DNA from: an uncultured SAR116 cluster alpha proteobacterium | Lineage (GTDB): Bacteria > Pseudomonadota > Alphaproteobacteria > Puniceispirillales > Puniceispirillaceae | NCBI GenBank assembly: GCA_902596655.1 | Contig: CACJUX010000006.1 | Span: 1 to 64,000 of the forward strand | Direction of reading: 5' to 3' | Length of the DNA: 64,000 bases | Shown here: positions 34,013 to 42,240 of the stretch, piece after piece | How the letters are laid out: each line of letters starts with the position of its first letter | Numbering within the stretch: the first letter of the stretch is position 1 | Made by a program: the position numbers and the translations under genes | Notes under the pieces: model-generated | The model's database searches: none | Seen by the model: only the letters and a program-made list of their open reading frames with translations | What the model was told of the DNA's origin: nothing

Positions 34013-35791
34013 TTATGCCAGCGCCTGCTTGCGCATGTCACCTTTGCTGATGCCAGCCACTGAAACGGGCTTTTTCATCGCATCGCGGCGGAATGGCTCG
34101 CCAAGTTCCTGGTTGAGCATCACCTCGATGAAGGTTGTCTTGCCGTCCTTCATCTGGGCACCTACAGCCTTGTCTAGTGCGTCGGTCAACTCGTCCATCG
34201 AATAGACAGCGACGCCTTCAACGCCGCACGCTTTTGCAATACCGGCATAGGAAACCTGCTGGTCAAGTTCAGTGCCGACGAAATTGTCATCAAACCACAA
34301 GGTGGTGTTGCGCTTTTCCGCGCCCCACTGATAGTTGCGGAAGATGATCATGGTGATTGGCGGCCATTCGTCTCTGCCGATCGCGGACATTTCATTCATT
34401 GAAATGCCAAAGGCACCATCGCCGGCAAAACCAACGACTGGCACATCTGGCCGGCCGATCTTTGCGCCCATGATTGACGGCAGACCATAGCCGCACGGGC
34501 CGAACAGGCCGGGTGCTAGATATTTGCGTCCGTTCTCAAAGGTAGGGTAGGCATTGCCAATGGCGCAGTTGTTGCCGATATCGGACGAGATAATAGCGTC
34601 TTTTGGCAAGGCGCTCTGGATAGCACGCCACGCCATGCGGGGTGACATTTTTGCTGGCTCACGGCCGCGAGCCCGCTCGTTCCATGTTGTTCCCGGATCA
34701 TCATCTTCATGATCAAGCGAGGTCAGTTCCTGTGCCCAAGCTGATTTTATCGTGGCAATGATTTCTTTGCGTGCGGCGCGACACTTATCGCCTGCCTTGC
34801 TTCCAAGCTTTTCTAAAAGACTTTCGGCCACCTGTTTTGCATCGCCAACGATGCCGATAGTCACTGGCTTGGTTAGACCAATACGGTCAGGTTTAATGTC
34901 GACTTGAATGATTTTGGCGTCCTTTGGCCAGTAATCAATGCCATAGCTAGGCAGTGTTGAAAACGGGTTTAGGCGGGTGCCAAGGGCGAGAACAACATCG
35001 GCTTTGGCAATCAATTCCATGCCCGCCTTTGATCCGTTATAGCCAAGTGGCCCAGCGTGCAGTGGGTGTGAACCTGGAAATGCGTCATTATGCTGATAGC
35101 CGCAGCAGACCGGGGCATCCAGACGTTCAGCAAGTTTCATCGAGGCGTCAATGGCGCCACCAATGACTACACCAGCGCCGTTCAGCATGACTGGGAATTC
35201 GGCCTCTGACAGCATCTGTGCGGCCTCACTCAGGGCAGAATCCCCACCTGCTGGGCGCTCGAACTCGACGATGGCCGGTAATTCGATGTCTATGACTTGC
35301 GTCCAGAAATCACGTGGCACATTGATCTGCGCCGGTGCTGAGGCGCGTTTTGCTTGCAGAATCACCCGGTTAAGAGTTTCAGCGATACGTGATGGATCCC
35401 GCACCTCTTCCTGGTAGGCAACCATATCCTCGAACAGCGCCATTTGTTCAACTTCTTGAAAGCCACCCTGACCAAGCGTTTTGTTAGCCGCTTGCGGTGT
35501 CACCAGCAAAAGCGGTGTGTGGTTCCAATAGGCGGTTTTGACGGGTGTAACAAAATTTGTGATACCGGGGCCGTTCTGGGCAACCATCATCGACATCTGG
35601 CCGGTAGCTCGGGTGAAACCATCTGCCATCATGCCAGCGTTACATTCATGCGCCGCATCCCAGAAGGTGATGCCGGCTTCTGGAAATAAGTCGGAAATTG
35701 GCATCATTGCTGAGCCAATGATACCAAAGGCGTGTTCAATACCATGCATCTGTAAAACTTTTACAAATGCTTCTTCGGTTGTCATCTTCAT
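34013..35791 (-). CDS. xsc: Sulfoacetaldehyde acetyltransferase
   Basis: A 592-residue thiamine-diphosphate enzyme that converts sulfoacetaldehyde and phosphate to acetyl phosphate and sulfite. It matches Xsc rather than acetolactate synthase by the N-terminal block (HGIEHAFGIIGSAMMPISD; FWDAAHECNAGMMADGF) and by length. The ThDP-binding GFAGDGAFGISMNEM with a later asparagine (FRNYQWG) is visible near residue 460. The frame runs further upstream, but the ATG at 35791 gives the typical start. It points to use of taurine, isethionate or another C2 sulfonate. The genes that make sulfoacetaldehyde, an acetate kinase/phosphotransacetylase and a sulfite exporter are not next to it. Confidence 0.95.
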   Translation of the reverse strand: MKMTTEEAFVKVLQMHGIEHAFGIIGSAMMPISDLFPEAGITFWDAAHECNAGMMADGFTRATGQMSMMVAQNGPGITNFVTPVKTAYWNHTPLLLVTPQAANKTLGQGGFQEVEQMALFEDMVAYQEEVRDPSRIAETLNRVILQAKRASAPAQINVPRDFWTQVIDIELPAIVEFERPAGGDSALSEAAQMLSEAEFPVMLNGAGVVIGGAIDASMKLAERLDAPVCCGYQHNDAFPGSHPLHAGPLGYNGSKAGMELIAKADVVLALGTRLNPFSTLPSYGIDYWPKDAKIIQVDIKPDRIGLTKPVTIGIVGDAKQVAESLLEKLGSKAGDKCRAARKEIIATIKSAWAQELTSLDHEDDDPGTTWNERARGREPAKMSPRMAWRAIQSALPKDAIISSDIGNNCAIGNAYPTFENGRKYLAPGLFGPCGYGLPSIMGAKIGRPDVPVVGFAGDGAFGISMNEMSAIGRDEWPPITMIIFRNYQWGAEKRNTTLWFDDNFVGTELDQQVSYAGIAKACGVEGVAVYSMDELTDALDKAVGAQMKDGKTTFIEVMLNQELGEPFRRDAMKKPVSVAGISKGDMRKQALA

Positions 35792-36154
35792 GATGTGGTC
35801 CCCTATTGTTTTTGCGGTTTTAAAACGTAAAGTTGTGATGCGTTCGTCTGTAAATGTCCGAGTTGTCCAATTAAACCCTCCCCTCGCAGTGAACACGGGG
35901 CCGGAAACGCGGACAGGGATTCAACAGCGCTGGTTTTCCGCGTTTTCTATTACTATCAATCGCAGGCTGTGCCAACTGGGATTAGAGCCAGATTTTGCTA
36001 AATTTGGGTCCAAATTCCTAAACTGGGCGCTTTTGGCGCACTAGTATGGTTTTTTGGCTTCCCATGACTTTACAATAGCAGCAAAAAGTTGCCCGGCTGT
36101 TGGCTTGGGTATAGCGTGTGCGCTAGCATTATGGTGCGATTGAGTGGCAGTGAT
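35792..36154. promoter_or_regulatory. Divergent region between xsc and an EamA gene, with palindrome
   Basis: A 363-base stretch with no convincing gene. It holds the palindrome AATTTGGGTCCAAATT at 36001-36016 (7-bp arms, 2-base centre), a likely binding site for a dimeric regulator. A ribosome-like GAGTGG sits before the EamA ATG. The part near xsc is C- and G-rich, with CCCTCCCCTCGCAGTG. Exact promoters could not be fixed. Confidence 0.4.
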
Positions 36155-37057
36155 ATGGCAGTTTGGGTGTGGGTGACATTAGCGGCGGCGGCGGCGCAGA
36201 CAATTCGTGGTGCAGGCCAGCGGGGATTAAAACCGAAGCTAGGTGATTTTGGGGCAAGCCTGATCCGCTTTTCCTATGCTATTCCGTTTGCCTGGGCATG
36301 GATCTACCTCTATAGCGACCTCGCTGGCCAGACGATTCCCGTCTGGAACCAGCCCTTTTTGTTTTGGGTGACGATCGCGGCGGTGATGCAGATCATCTTT
36401 ACCGTGACGCTGGTGATACTGTTCTCGCACCGGTCCTTTGCTGCGGGGACGGCCTTTTCCAAGACCGAGGTGGTCCAGGCAGCCATTTTTGAGGCATTGA
36501 TCGTAGGTTTTGTCGTTAGCTTTCAAGTTGGTCTTGCGATTGTAATTGGTGTCATTGCCGTGTTTTTCCTGTCGCTAGCAAAGAGCAGCCTGACTTTTGG
36601 TAATCTTTTGCGCTCGTTGGTGACCCGGCAAACCGCAATCGGTCTTGCCAGCGGTGCAAGCCTTGGGTTCTGCACGGTTGCCTACCGGGTAGCCACGGAT
36701 TCGCTGGAAGGTGCGGATCTGATGATGCGGGCCAGCCTGTCAGGCGGTGTTTCAGTGCTGATGCAGACGGTGCTTTTGGGCGGTTTTATGTGGTTGCGGG
36801 CACGGGATCAGCTGATTGCCACATTTGTGGAATGGCGGGTCAGTTTGATTGTTGGGCTTTCTGGTGCGGTTGCAACCGTTTGTTGGTTCTACGCATTTTC
36901 AGCGCATGCGGTGGCACCGGTGCGGGCTGTCGGCCAGATCGAACTGCTATTCGTTCTTGGAATTTCCTTTTTCTATTTCCGCGAGACGCCGAGCTGGAAA
37001 GAGCTCGTGGCAATGGTTTTGCTGGTGATTTCGATCGTTATGGTTTTGTTGGGGTAG
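36155..37057 (+). CDS. EamA/DMT-family membrane transporter
   Basis: A 300-residue membrane protein with about ten hydrophobic helices beginning VWVWVTLAAAAAQTIRGAGQ. The first half contains FSHRSFAAGTAFSKTEVVQA and the second half the usual EamA end FFYFRETPSWKELVAMVLLV. The start at 36155 is supported by GAGTGG upstream; a start at 36089 would lengthen it by 22 atypical residues. It is divergent from xsc and lies at the boundary with the glycan locus. The substrate is unknown. Confidence 0.8.
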   Translation: MAVWVWVTLAAAAAQTIRGAGQRGLKPKLGDFGASLIRFSYAIPFAWAWIYLYSDLAGQTIPVWNQPFLFWVTIAAVMQIIFTVTLVILFSHRSFAAGTAFSKTEVVQAAIFEALIVGFVVSFQVGLAIVIGVIAVFFLSLAKSSLTFGNLLRSLVTRQTAIGLASGASLGFCTVAYRVATDSLEGADLMMRASLSGGVSVLMQTVLLGGFMWLRARDQLIATFVEWRVSLIVGLSGAVATVCWFYAFSAHAVAPVRAVGQIELLFVLGISFFYFRETPSWKELVAMVLLVISIVMVLLG

Positions 37058-37063
37058 TGTTTT

Positions 37064-37105
37064 CATTCATATGGTGAACGAACTCTTGCATTCATTTTAT
37101 GAATG
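37064..37105. repeat. Three copies of CATTCAT/ATGAATG before the glycan locus
   Basis: The heptamer CATTCAT occurs at 37064-37070 and 37089-37095, and inverted as ATGAATG at 37099-37105. The last two form a stem with a 3-base loop followed by a T-rich tract. It may be the terminator of the exporter gene, or an operator for the winged-helix protein encoded 44 bases further on. Both readings are inference. Confidence 0.45.
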
Positions 37106-37148
37106 AATTACGTTTTGTTTTTTTTCAAAGCGTGTAAGAACTTTTGGA

Positions 37149-37826
37149 ATGCCAAAACAAAATAAAAAGGTAGAACTCGCTCTGCTGACTGCGGTTGATG
37201 ATGAGATGATAATAAGCCAAGCCGCGCTCAGCGAAAGGCTTGGAGTAGCCACCGGTCTTGTCAATTTTATAATGAGGCGCGCTATCGGTAAAGGCCTTGT
37301 CACGGTCAAAAAAGTTCCGGCGCGTCGTTATGCCTATTTGCTGACACCAAAAGGATTTGTCGAAAAGGCAAGGCTCGTTGCCGATTACATTAACACATCA
37401 ATGGGGATGTTCCGTAAGGTTAGGACTGATTTTGCTGATATTTTTAGCAACAGTGTCTCGTCAGGTTCAGGTGCAACAGAATTCGTTATTGTTGGTGATC
37501 TTGAAATGGCAGAGGTTGCTCTGTTGGAGGCGCTCCGCTGCGAAATTAAACTAGCGGCGGTAATTTGCAGTAAGACTAACCGCGGTAATCTCGGTGCTGT
37601 AAAAATTTTCAGCACTGTTGAGCAGTTGCCTAAGGCGCTTGCTGACAATGCGGTCTTCATTATTGCCGATATTTATGATGCGCAAGCGAAATATGACGTG
37701 CTGGTTGAGCGCTTTAATCGTAAGCGAGTGGTCGCGCTGCAATCACTTTATGTGCGTACACCCAAGAGTGGCGGAGAGGGCAATGCGGCTGGAGCTGTCA
37801 AGGCTGCCAAGTCAGGGGGTAATTGA
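37149..37826 (+). CDS. Winged-helix DNA-binding protein at the head of the glycan locus
   Basis: A 225-residue protein. The first 70 residues form a MarR-like winged helix (SQAALSERLGVATGLVNFIM as helix-turn-helix, then KGLVTVKKVPARRYAYLLTP as the wing). A middle domain of about 100 residues looks like a small Rossmann-type fold (TEFVIVGDLEMAEVALLEAL; AVFIIADIYDAQAKYD), perhaps a sugar-nucleotide or PglD-N-like sensor. The C-terminal 20 residues are Ala/Gly/Lys-rich and probably disordered. Such proteins often head polysaccharide loci next to NusG-like genes. It overlaps that gene by one base (TGATG). The regulatory target is inferred from position. Confidence 0.7.
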   Translation: MPKQNKKVELALLTAVDDEMIISQAALSERLGVATGLVNFIMRRAIGKGLVTVKKVPARRYAYLLTPKGFVEKARLVADYINTSMGMFRKVRTDFADIFSNSVSSGSGATEFVIVGDLEMAEVALLEALRCEIKLAAVICSKTNRGNLGAVKIFSTVEQLPKALADNAVFIIADIYDAQAKYDVLVERFNRKRVVALQSLYVRTPKSGGEGNAAGAVKAAKSGGN

Positions 37827-38320
37827 TGAAATGGTATGTGGTGGCGACAAAGCCGAATTGCGAATACAAGGCCCTTACTAATTTACAGCGTCAGGACTTT
37901 GAATCCTACTTGCCTCGTATTCTTGTGCGACGGAGTCACGCGCGCCGGTTGAACATTGTGCAGCGTCCCTTGTTCTCAGGTTACGTGTTTGTCCAGCTTG
38001 ACCCTGAGGTTGCAAGATGGCGGTCAATCAACGGCACTATAGGTGTGACGCATATCTTGACAAGTAACGGCCGCCCGCAACCGCTAAGGAACGGTTTCAT
38101 TGATGCGCTCAGGGAGCGTGAGGCTGATGGTGTTATTGCCGTACCGCCGGCACATTATGAGATTGGTGAAACGGTTGAGGTGCAGGAAGGCCCCTTTACC
38201 AACCAAATTGGCACGATCCTAACGGCAGACAGGTCTGGGCGCGTACGGTTGCTGATGGAATTGCTTGGTGGTGAGGTCTTGACAACCGTGCCGCACGATA
38301 TGGTGCGCAAGGTCGGCTAG
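37826..38320 (+). CDS. NusG-like transcription antitermination protein (RfaH type)
   Basis: A 164-residue NusG paralogue. The NGN domain (1 to about 105) begins MKWYVVATKPNCEYKAL and contains RRLNIVQRPLFSGYVFVQLD, the usual NGN core. A KOW domain follows from about 118 (GETVEVQEGPFTNQIGTIL). It is short and locus-bound, unlike housekeeping NusG, which normally sits beside secE and rplK. Such specialised paralogues (RfaH, UpxY, LoaP) bind RNA polymerase and prevent early termination in long polysaccharide operons. A near-perfect ops element lies 58 bases past its stop, which supports RfaH-like recruitment. It is translationally coupled to the winged-helix gene. Confidence 0.88.
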   Translation: MKWYVVATKPNCEYKALTNLQRQDFESYLPRILVRRSHARRLNIVQRPLFSGYVFVQLDPEVARWRSINGTIGVTHILTSNGRPQPLRNGFIDALREREADGVIAVPPAHYEIGETVEVQEGPFTNQIGTILTADRSGRVRLLMELLGGEVLTTVPHDMVRKVG

Positions 38321-38377
38321 CCGATTTTGTGTGTGAATTTATGATTATGTGGTCTGGTGAGAGGATTTCACCCGGAC

Positions 38378-38389
38378 TGCGGTAGCGTG
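38378..38389 (+). promoter_or_regulatory. ops-like RfaH recruitment element
   Basis: TGCGGTAGCGTG matches 11 of 12 bases of the enterobacterial ops element GGCGGTAGCGTG; only the first base differs. It lies in the leader between the NusG/RfaH-like gene and legB, in the sense direction, 10 bases before the legB ATG, so the GGGA directly after it doubles as ribosome site. A weak inverted repeat, GGTGA/TCACC, stands about 20 bases upstream. In E. coli RfaH loads onto paused polymerase at ops and couples transcription to translation. Position, orientation and the adjacent gene all fit the same role. Confidence 0.65.
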
Positions 38390-38399
38390 GGAAATGTTT

Positions 38400-39395
38400 A
38401 TGAAGGTATTCGTGACAGGAGCTGATGGGTTTATTGGCTCGCATCTTGCGGAGGCATTAGCGCACTCTGGTCATGATGTGCGAGCTCTCGTTCAATATAA
38501 TTCGTTTAATAGTATGGGTTGGCTTGAAAGCTTGGCCCCTGAAATGAGATGCCAAATCGAGGTTGTTGCGGGCGATGTGCGTGATCGATCGCAGATGATC
38601 AAATGTGTTCAGGGCTGTGACGTGGTGTTCCATTTGGCGGCGTTGATCGCCATACCTTATTCCTATGTGGCCCCACAATCTTATGTAGACACAAACATCA
38701 CGGGGACTCTAAATATTCTAGAGGCAGTGCGTGCGAACCACAATACGCGCATGATCCATACTTCGACGAGTGAGGTATATGGCTCTGCACAATTCGTTCC
38801 AATTACTGAGGAGCACCCCCTTCAGGGGCAAAGCCCATACTCAGCTAGCAAGATTGCGGCAGACCAACTTGTATTTGCCTATTATTCTTCTTTCGATTTG
38901 CCCGTATCGATTATTCGCCCCTTCAATACATATGGCCCACGGCAGTCGCAAAGAGCGGTAATACCAACTATCATTGCCCAATTGTTGGCTGGAGCAGAGA
39001 CCATCGAATTAGGCTCAGTGACACCGACAAGAGACTTCAATTTTATCGAAGATACTGTCCATGGATTTCTTAAGGCCATTATGAAAGAAAAAATACTTGG
39101 ACAGGTGATTAACCTTGGCAGCGGTTTTGAGGTGTCTGTTGGTCAAACTGCCCGGCTTATTGCCAAGATCATGAACAAGAATGTTGAGATAAACACCAGT
39201 CAGGAGCGCATCCGCCCGGATGCTAGTGAAGTTCAAAGGTTGCTTGCCGCCAATGACCGAGCCAGAGAGTTGCTCGATTGGTCCCCAAAATATGCCGGTT
39301 TAGATGGGTTTGAGCGTGGACTTGAAAAGACTATCAACTGGTTTTCAGATCCTGATAACATTCGGCACCATTCTACTCAGACGTTCGTTATTTAA
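38400..39395 (+). CDS. legB: NAD-dependent 4,6-dehydratase, LegB type
   Basis: A 331-residue extended short-chain dehydrogenase. The N terminus has the NAD-binding GADGFIGSHLAEAL, followed by YNSFNSMGWLESL, a stretch typical of LegB. The catalytic region is HTSTSEVYGSAQ with YSASKIAADQL. LegB converts UDP- or GDP-GlcNAc to the 4-keto-6-deoxy sugar, the first committed step to legionaminic acid. Of two ATGs, 38400 is better spaced from GGGA than 38394. It is the first enzyme gene after the ops-like site and is followed by legC. Confidence 0.88.
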   Translation: MKVFVTGADGFIGSHLAEALAHSGHDVRALVQYNSFNSMGWLESLAPEMRCQIEVVAGDVRDRSQMIKCVQGCDVVFHLAALIAIPYSYVAPQSYVDTNITGTLNILEAVRANHNTRMIHTSTSEVYGSAQFVPITEEHPLQGQSPYSASKIAADQLVFAYYSSFDLPVSIIRPFNTYGPRQSQRAVIPTIIAQLLAGAETIELGSVTPTRDFNFIEDTVHGFLKAIMKEKILGQVINLGSGFEVSVGQTARLIAKIMNKNVEINTSQERIRPDASEVQRLLAANDRARELLDWSPKYAGLDGFERGLEKTINWFSDPDNIRHHSTQTFVI

Positions 39396-39434
39396 TTGGC
39401 AACTTTCGGAACAAGATCAACCCCCTGATACCCC

Positions 39435-40631
39435 ATGGCGAAAGTGCAAAATAATTTAGTCATCGAGGCAGTTGATGAAATAGCTGGTGCAATTCGATTA
39501 GTAACCGGTGTTGATGGAGCCGTGCTTCATGAACCAATGATTGGTCAGGTTGAATTGGACGCAGTGCATCACTGTATTTCTGGTGGGTTTGTCTCCTCTG
39601 TGGGTCCCGCGATAACACAGTTTGAGAACATGATTTGTGACTACACAGCGGCTGAACATGCGATTGCTGTTGTGAATGGTACGGCGGCCTTGCATCTTAT
39701 GCTGGTGGCCAATGACATCAGTTCAAATAGCGAGGTTCTGGTGCCGGCGCTGACCTTTGTTGCATCTGGAAATGCGATTTTGCAGGCTAATGCTATGCCT
39801 CATTTTGTGGACAGTTCGCCTGCCGACCTTGGCATTGATGTCTCAAAACTTGATGGTTACCTCGCCGATATTACGGAAATGCGCGACGGTTGCTGTTGGA
39901 ATGTAAAAACAGGTCGGATCATTTCGCATGTCATGCCTGTTCATGTGTTTGGCCATATCGGCAATGTCGAGGGCCTGAACGCGTTGGCTGAGCGTTATAA
40001 CATCAAAATTGTGGAGGATGCAGCGGAGGCTCTTGGCAGTTGGAAAGGTGGCTGCCACGCAGGCTTATTCGGAACATGTGGTGCGTTGAGTTTCAATGGT
40101 AATAAAATTGTTACGACCGGTGGAGGCGGCGCAATACTTACAAATGATGCCAAACTTGCCAAGCGCATTCGTGCCCTCGCGACAACAGCAAAACGTGATC
40201 ACCCATTTCTTTATTGGCATGAGGCTCGCGGTTTCAATTATAGAATGCCGGCATTGAATGCGGCATTTGGTGTCGCTCAAATGGCGCGCCTTGATGCAAT
40301 GTTGGAGGCCAAACTGCGCCTAAGGATGACATATCAGGATGCTTATTTGACATCTATTTATGCGACTTTCTTCGCTGGGCCGGATGATTGTCAGGGCAAC
40401 CACTGGCTAAATGCAATTCAGTTGGACGAGTCTTTATCGCAACATCGTGACGCCATTCTGCATGGTTTGAATGAGCGTGGCTATGGCTGCCGCCCTGTTT
40501 GGAATTTACTGTTTGAATTGCCACATTTTAAAGACTGCCCTTCCATGCCATTGGATCAAGCGGCCGATCTCGTAAACCGCTTGATCAACATTCCTAGTAG
40601 CGCCATGTTGGCTTCAGATTTGGTAAGCTGA
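39435..40631 (+). CDS. legC: PLP-dependent aminotransferase, LegC type
   Basis: A 398-residue DegT/DnrJ/EryC1-family enzyme. It has the LegC-like VSSVGPAITQFENMICDYT, the substrate/PLP region AIAVVNGTAALHL, the aspartate in KIVEDAAEALGSW and the PLP lysine in LSFNGNKIVTTGGGGAIL. It would put an amino group on the 4-keto sugar made by LegB. The inserted block around residues 145-165 (ITEMRDGCCWNVKTGRII) is also seen in this subgroup. It overlaps the acetyltransferase gene by one base. Confidence 0.88.
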   Translation: MAKVQNNLVIEAVDEIAGAIRLVTGVDGAVLHEPMIGQVELDAVHHCISGGFVSSVGPAITQFENMICDYTAAEHAIAVVNGTAALHLMLVANDISSNSEVLVPALTFVASGNAILQANAMPHFVDSSPADLGIDVSKLDGYLADITEMRDGCCWNVKTGRIISHVMPVHVFGHIGNVEGLNALAERYNIKIVEDAAEALGSWKGGCHAGLFGTCGALSFNGNKIVTTGGGGAILTNDAKLAKRIRALATTAKRDHPFLYWHEARGFNYRMPALNAAFGVAQMARLDAMLEAKLRLRMTYQDAYLTSIYATFFAGPDDCQGNHWLNAIQLDESLSQHRDAILHGLNERGYGCRPVWNLLFELPHFKDCPSMPLDQAADLVNRLINIPSSAMLASDLVS

Positions 40632-41239
40632 TGGTTAATCAAATTGCTCTTGTTGGCGGCGGTGGGCATGCGAGTTCGTGCGTTGAACTTATTAGCCAAT
40701 CAGAGCGGTTTGAGTTGCTCGGCTATGTAGCACCTGAAAAGAGTTCGCTCATGGAAGATATAGACGTGGAGTTTTTGGGTAGCGATCAGGTGTTGCAAAG
40801 ACTGGTGGCGAATAACACTTGCCTTCATGTTGCTGTCGGACAGATTAAGAGCTCGGATAAACGGTGTGCGCTATATTCAGCAATAAGAAGCATGGGAGGG
40901 GATTTACCTAATCTTGTGGCCGCTAATGCTGTGGTTACGAAGACAGCCAGCCTGGGATGTGGGAATTTTGTGGGACTGTTGGCTGTGATAAATGCCACGG
41001 TTCAGGTTGGCGATAATTGCATTATCAATACAGCTGCTATTTTAGAGCACGGCGTTCTCATTGGTGATCACTGTCACATTGCCCCAGGCGCTGTTGTTCT
41101 TGGTGATGCCGTTATCGAAAGCCATAGCTTTGTTGGATCGGGCGCCATAATAAGAGAGGGAGTGCGTATTGCCCGAGGGAGTGTTGTTCCAGCTGGTGCC
41201 CGCATAATGTCAGATAATGAAAAACGCAACTTCAAATAA
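40631..41239 (+). CDS. legH: Sugar N-acetyltransferase, NeuD/PglD/LegH type
   Basis: A 202-residue left-handed beta-helix acetyltransferase. Residues 1-90 form the small Rossmann-like PglD_N domain (ALVGGGGHASSCVELI). The rest is hexapeptide repeats (VVTKTASLGCGNFV, IINTAAILEHGVLIGDHCHI) with the catalytic histidine in the LEHG context. In the legionaminic pathway the enzyme acetylates the C4 amino group using acetyl-CoA. It overlaps legC by one base and legI by 23 bases. Confidence 0.87.
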   Translation: MVNQIALVGGGGHASSCVELISQSERFELLGYVAPEKSSLMEDIDVEFLGSDQVLQRLVANNTCLHVAVGQIKSSDKRCALYSAIRSMGGDLPNLVAANAVVTKTASLGCGNFVGLLAVINATVQVGDNCIINTAAILEHGVLIGDHCHIAPGAVVLGDAVIESHSFVGSGAIIREGVRIARGSVVPAGARIMSDNEKRNFK

Positions 41240-42236
41240 CATTATGATCATTGCAGAAGTGGGCGTTAACCATAATGGCGATTTCGATCTTGGTCGAAAG
41301 CTTATAGATGTTGCTGTGGAATGTGGTGCTGATATAGTCAAATTTCAGACTTTTGTTGCTAATCGATTGGCAACTAAGCATGCGCCCCAGGCCTCTTATC
41401 AAAAACAGAATCTTGGCGCGGAACAAAGCCAAATTGATATGCTGGCAAAACTCGAGTTAACCCAGGAAATGCATGTTGTTTTGCTGGAGTATTGTCGGTC
41501 AAAGAATATCGAATTTTTGTCAACGGCTTTTGATGCTGTAAGCTTGGACTATCTTGTTGACTTGGGTATCAAGCGCATAAAGGTGCCCTCTGGGGAGTTA
41601 ACAAATCTTCCCTACCTAGAAGATGTAGCATCCAAGGGATTACCTGTGATTTTGTCCACTGGCATGGCTGATCTTGATGAGGTGCGAGACGGTGTTGCTA
41701 TCTTGATAGCTGGGGGTGTTGCGCTCAGTGATCTCACAATACTTCACTGCACCAGCAATTATCCAGCGCAACCCGGTGAATTGAATATGTTGGCTGTCAG
41801 GACTTTGTATGAAGAGTTTGGTTGCGATATCGGTTATTCTGACCACTCATCTGGTTGTGAGGCCGCTATGCTGGCGGTTGCGTTAGGTGCAACAGTGCTG
41901 GAAAAACATATCACATTAAATCAAACCATGTCCGGGCCCGACCACTTAGCAAGCATGGAACCAGATGAGTTCAAAAACTATGTGAAAACTGCTCGCATGG
42001 CTGCTTCAGCTTTGGGTGATGGGATAAAAAAGCCCTCTAAAGCAGAGGCTGAAACCGCTTTGACAGTTCGAAAATCAATAGTTGCTTTAAGGCCGATTTC
42101 AATTGGTGAGATATTTTCGACAGAGAATTTAACAACAAAGAGGCCTGGTGCAGGTATTTCCCCCATGCGGTGGCATGATGTAATTGGTAAGCGAGCAACA
42201 CGCAACTTTGCTGCTGATGAAATGATCGAGGTGTAG
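41217..42236 (+). CDS. legI: Legionaminic acid synthase (NeuB family)
   Basis: A 339-residue PEP-condensing synthase. The TIM barrel begins IMIIAEVGVNHNGDFDLGRK and shows IKRIKVPSGELTNLPYL, ILSTGMADLDEV, ILHCTSNYPAQP and GYSDHSSGCEAAMLAVALGA followed by EKHITLNQTMSGPDH. A C-terminal SAF antifreeze-like domain follows (from about 278, VRKSIVALRPISIGEIFS). It would join PEP and a 2,4-diacetamido-trideoxy-mannose to give legionaminic acid. The start at 41217 overlaps legH; 41244 is an alternative. A second NeuB-type synthase lies in the fusion gene at 50387. Confidence 0.88.
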   Translation: MKNATSNNIMIIAEVGVNHNGDFDLGRKLIDVAVECGADIVKFQTFVANRLATKHAPQASYQKQNLGAEQSQIDMLAKLELTQEMHVVLLEYCRSKNIEFLSTAFDAVSLDYLVDLGIKRIKVPSGELTNLPYLEDVASKGLPVILSTGMADLDEVRDGVAILIAGGVALSDLTILHCTSNYPAQPGELNMLAVRTLYEEFGCDIGYSDHSSGCEAAMLAVALGATVLEKHITLNQTMSGPDHLASMEPDEFKNYVKTARMAASALGDGIKKPSKAEAETALTVRKSIVALRPISIGEIFSTENLTTKRPGAGISPMRWHDVIGKRATRNFAADEMIEV

Positions 42237-42240
42237 CCCC

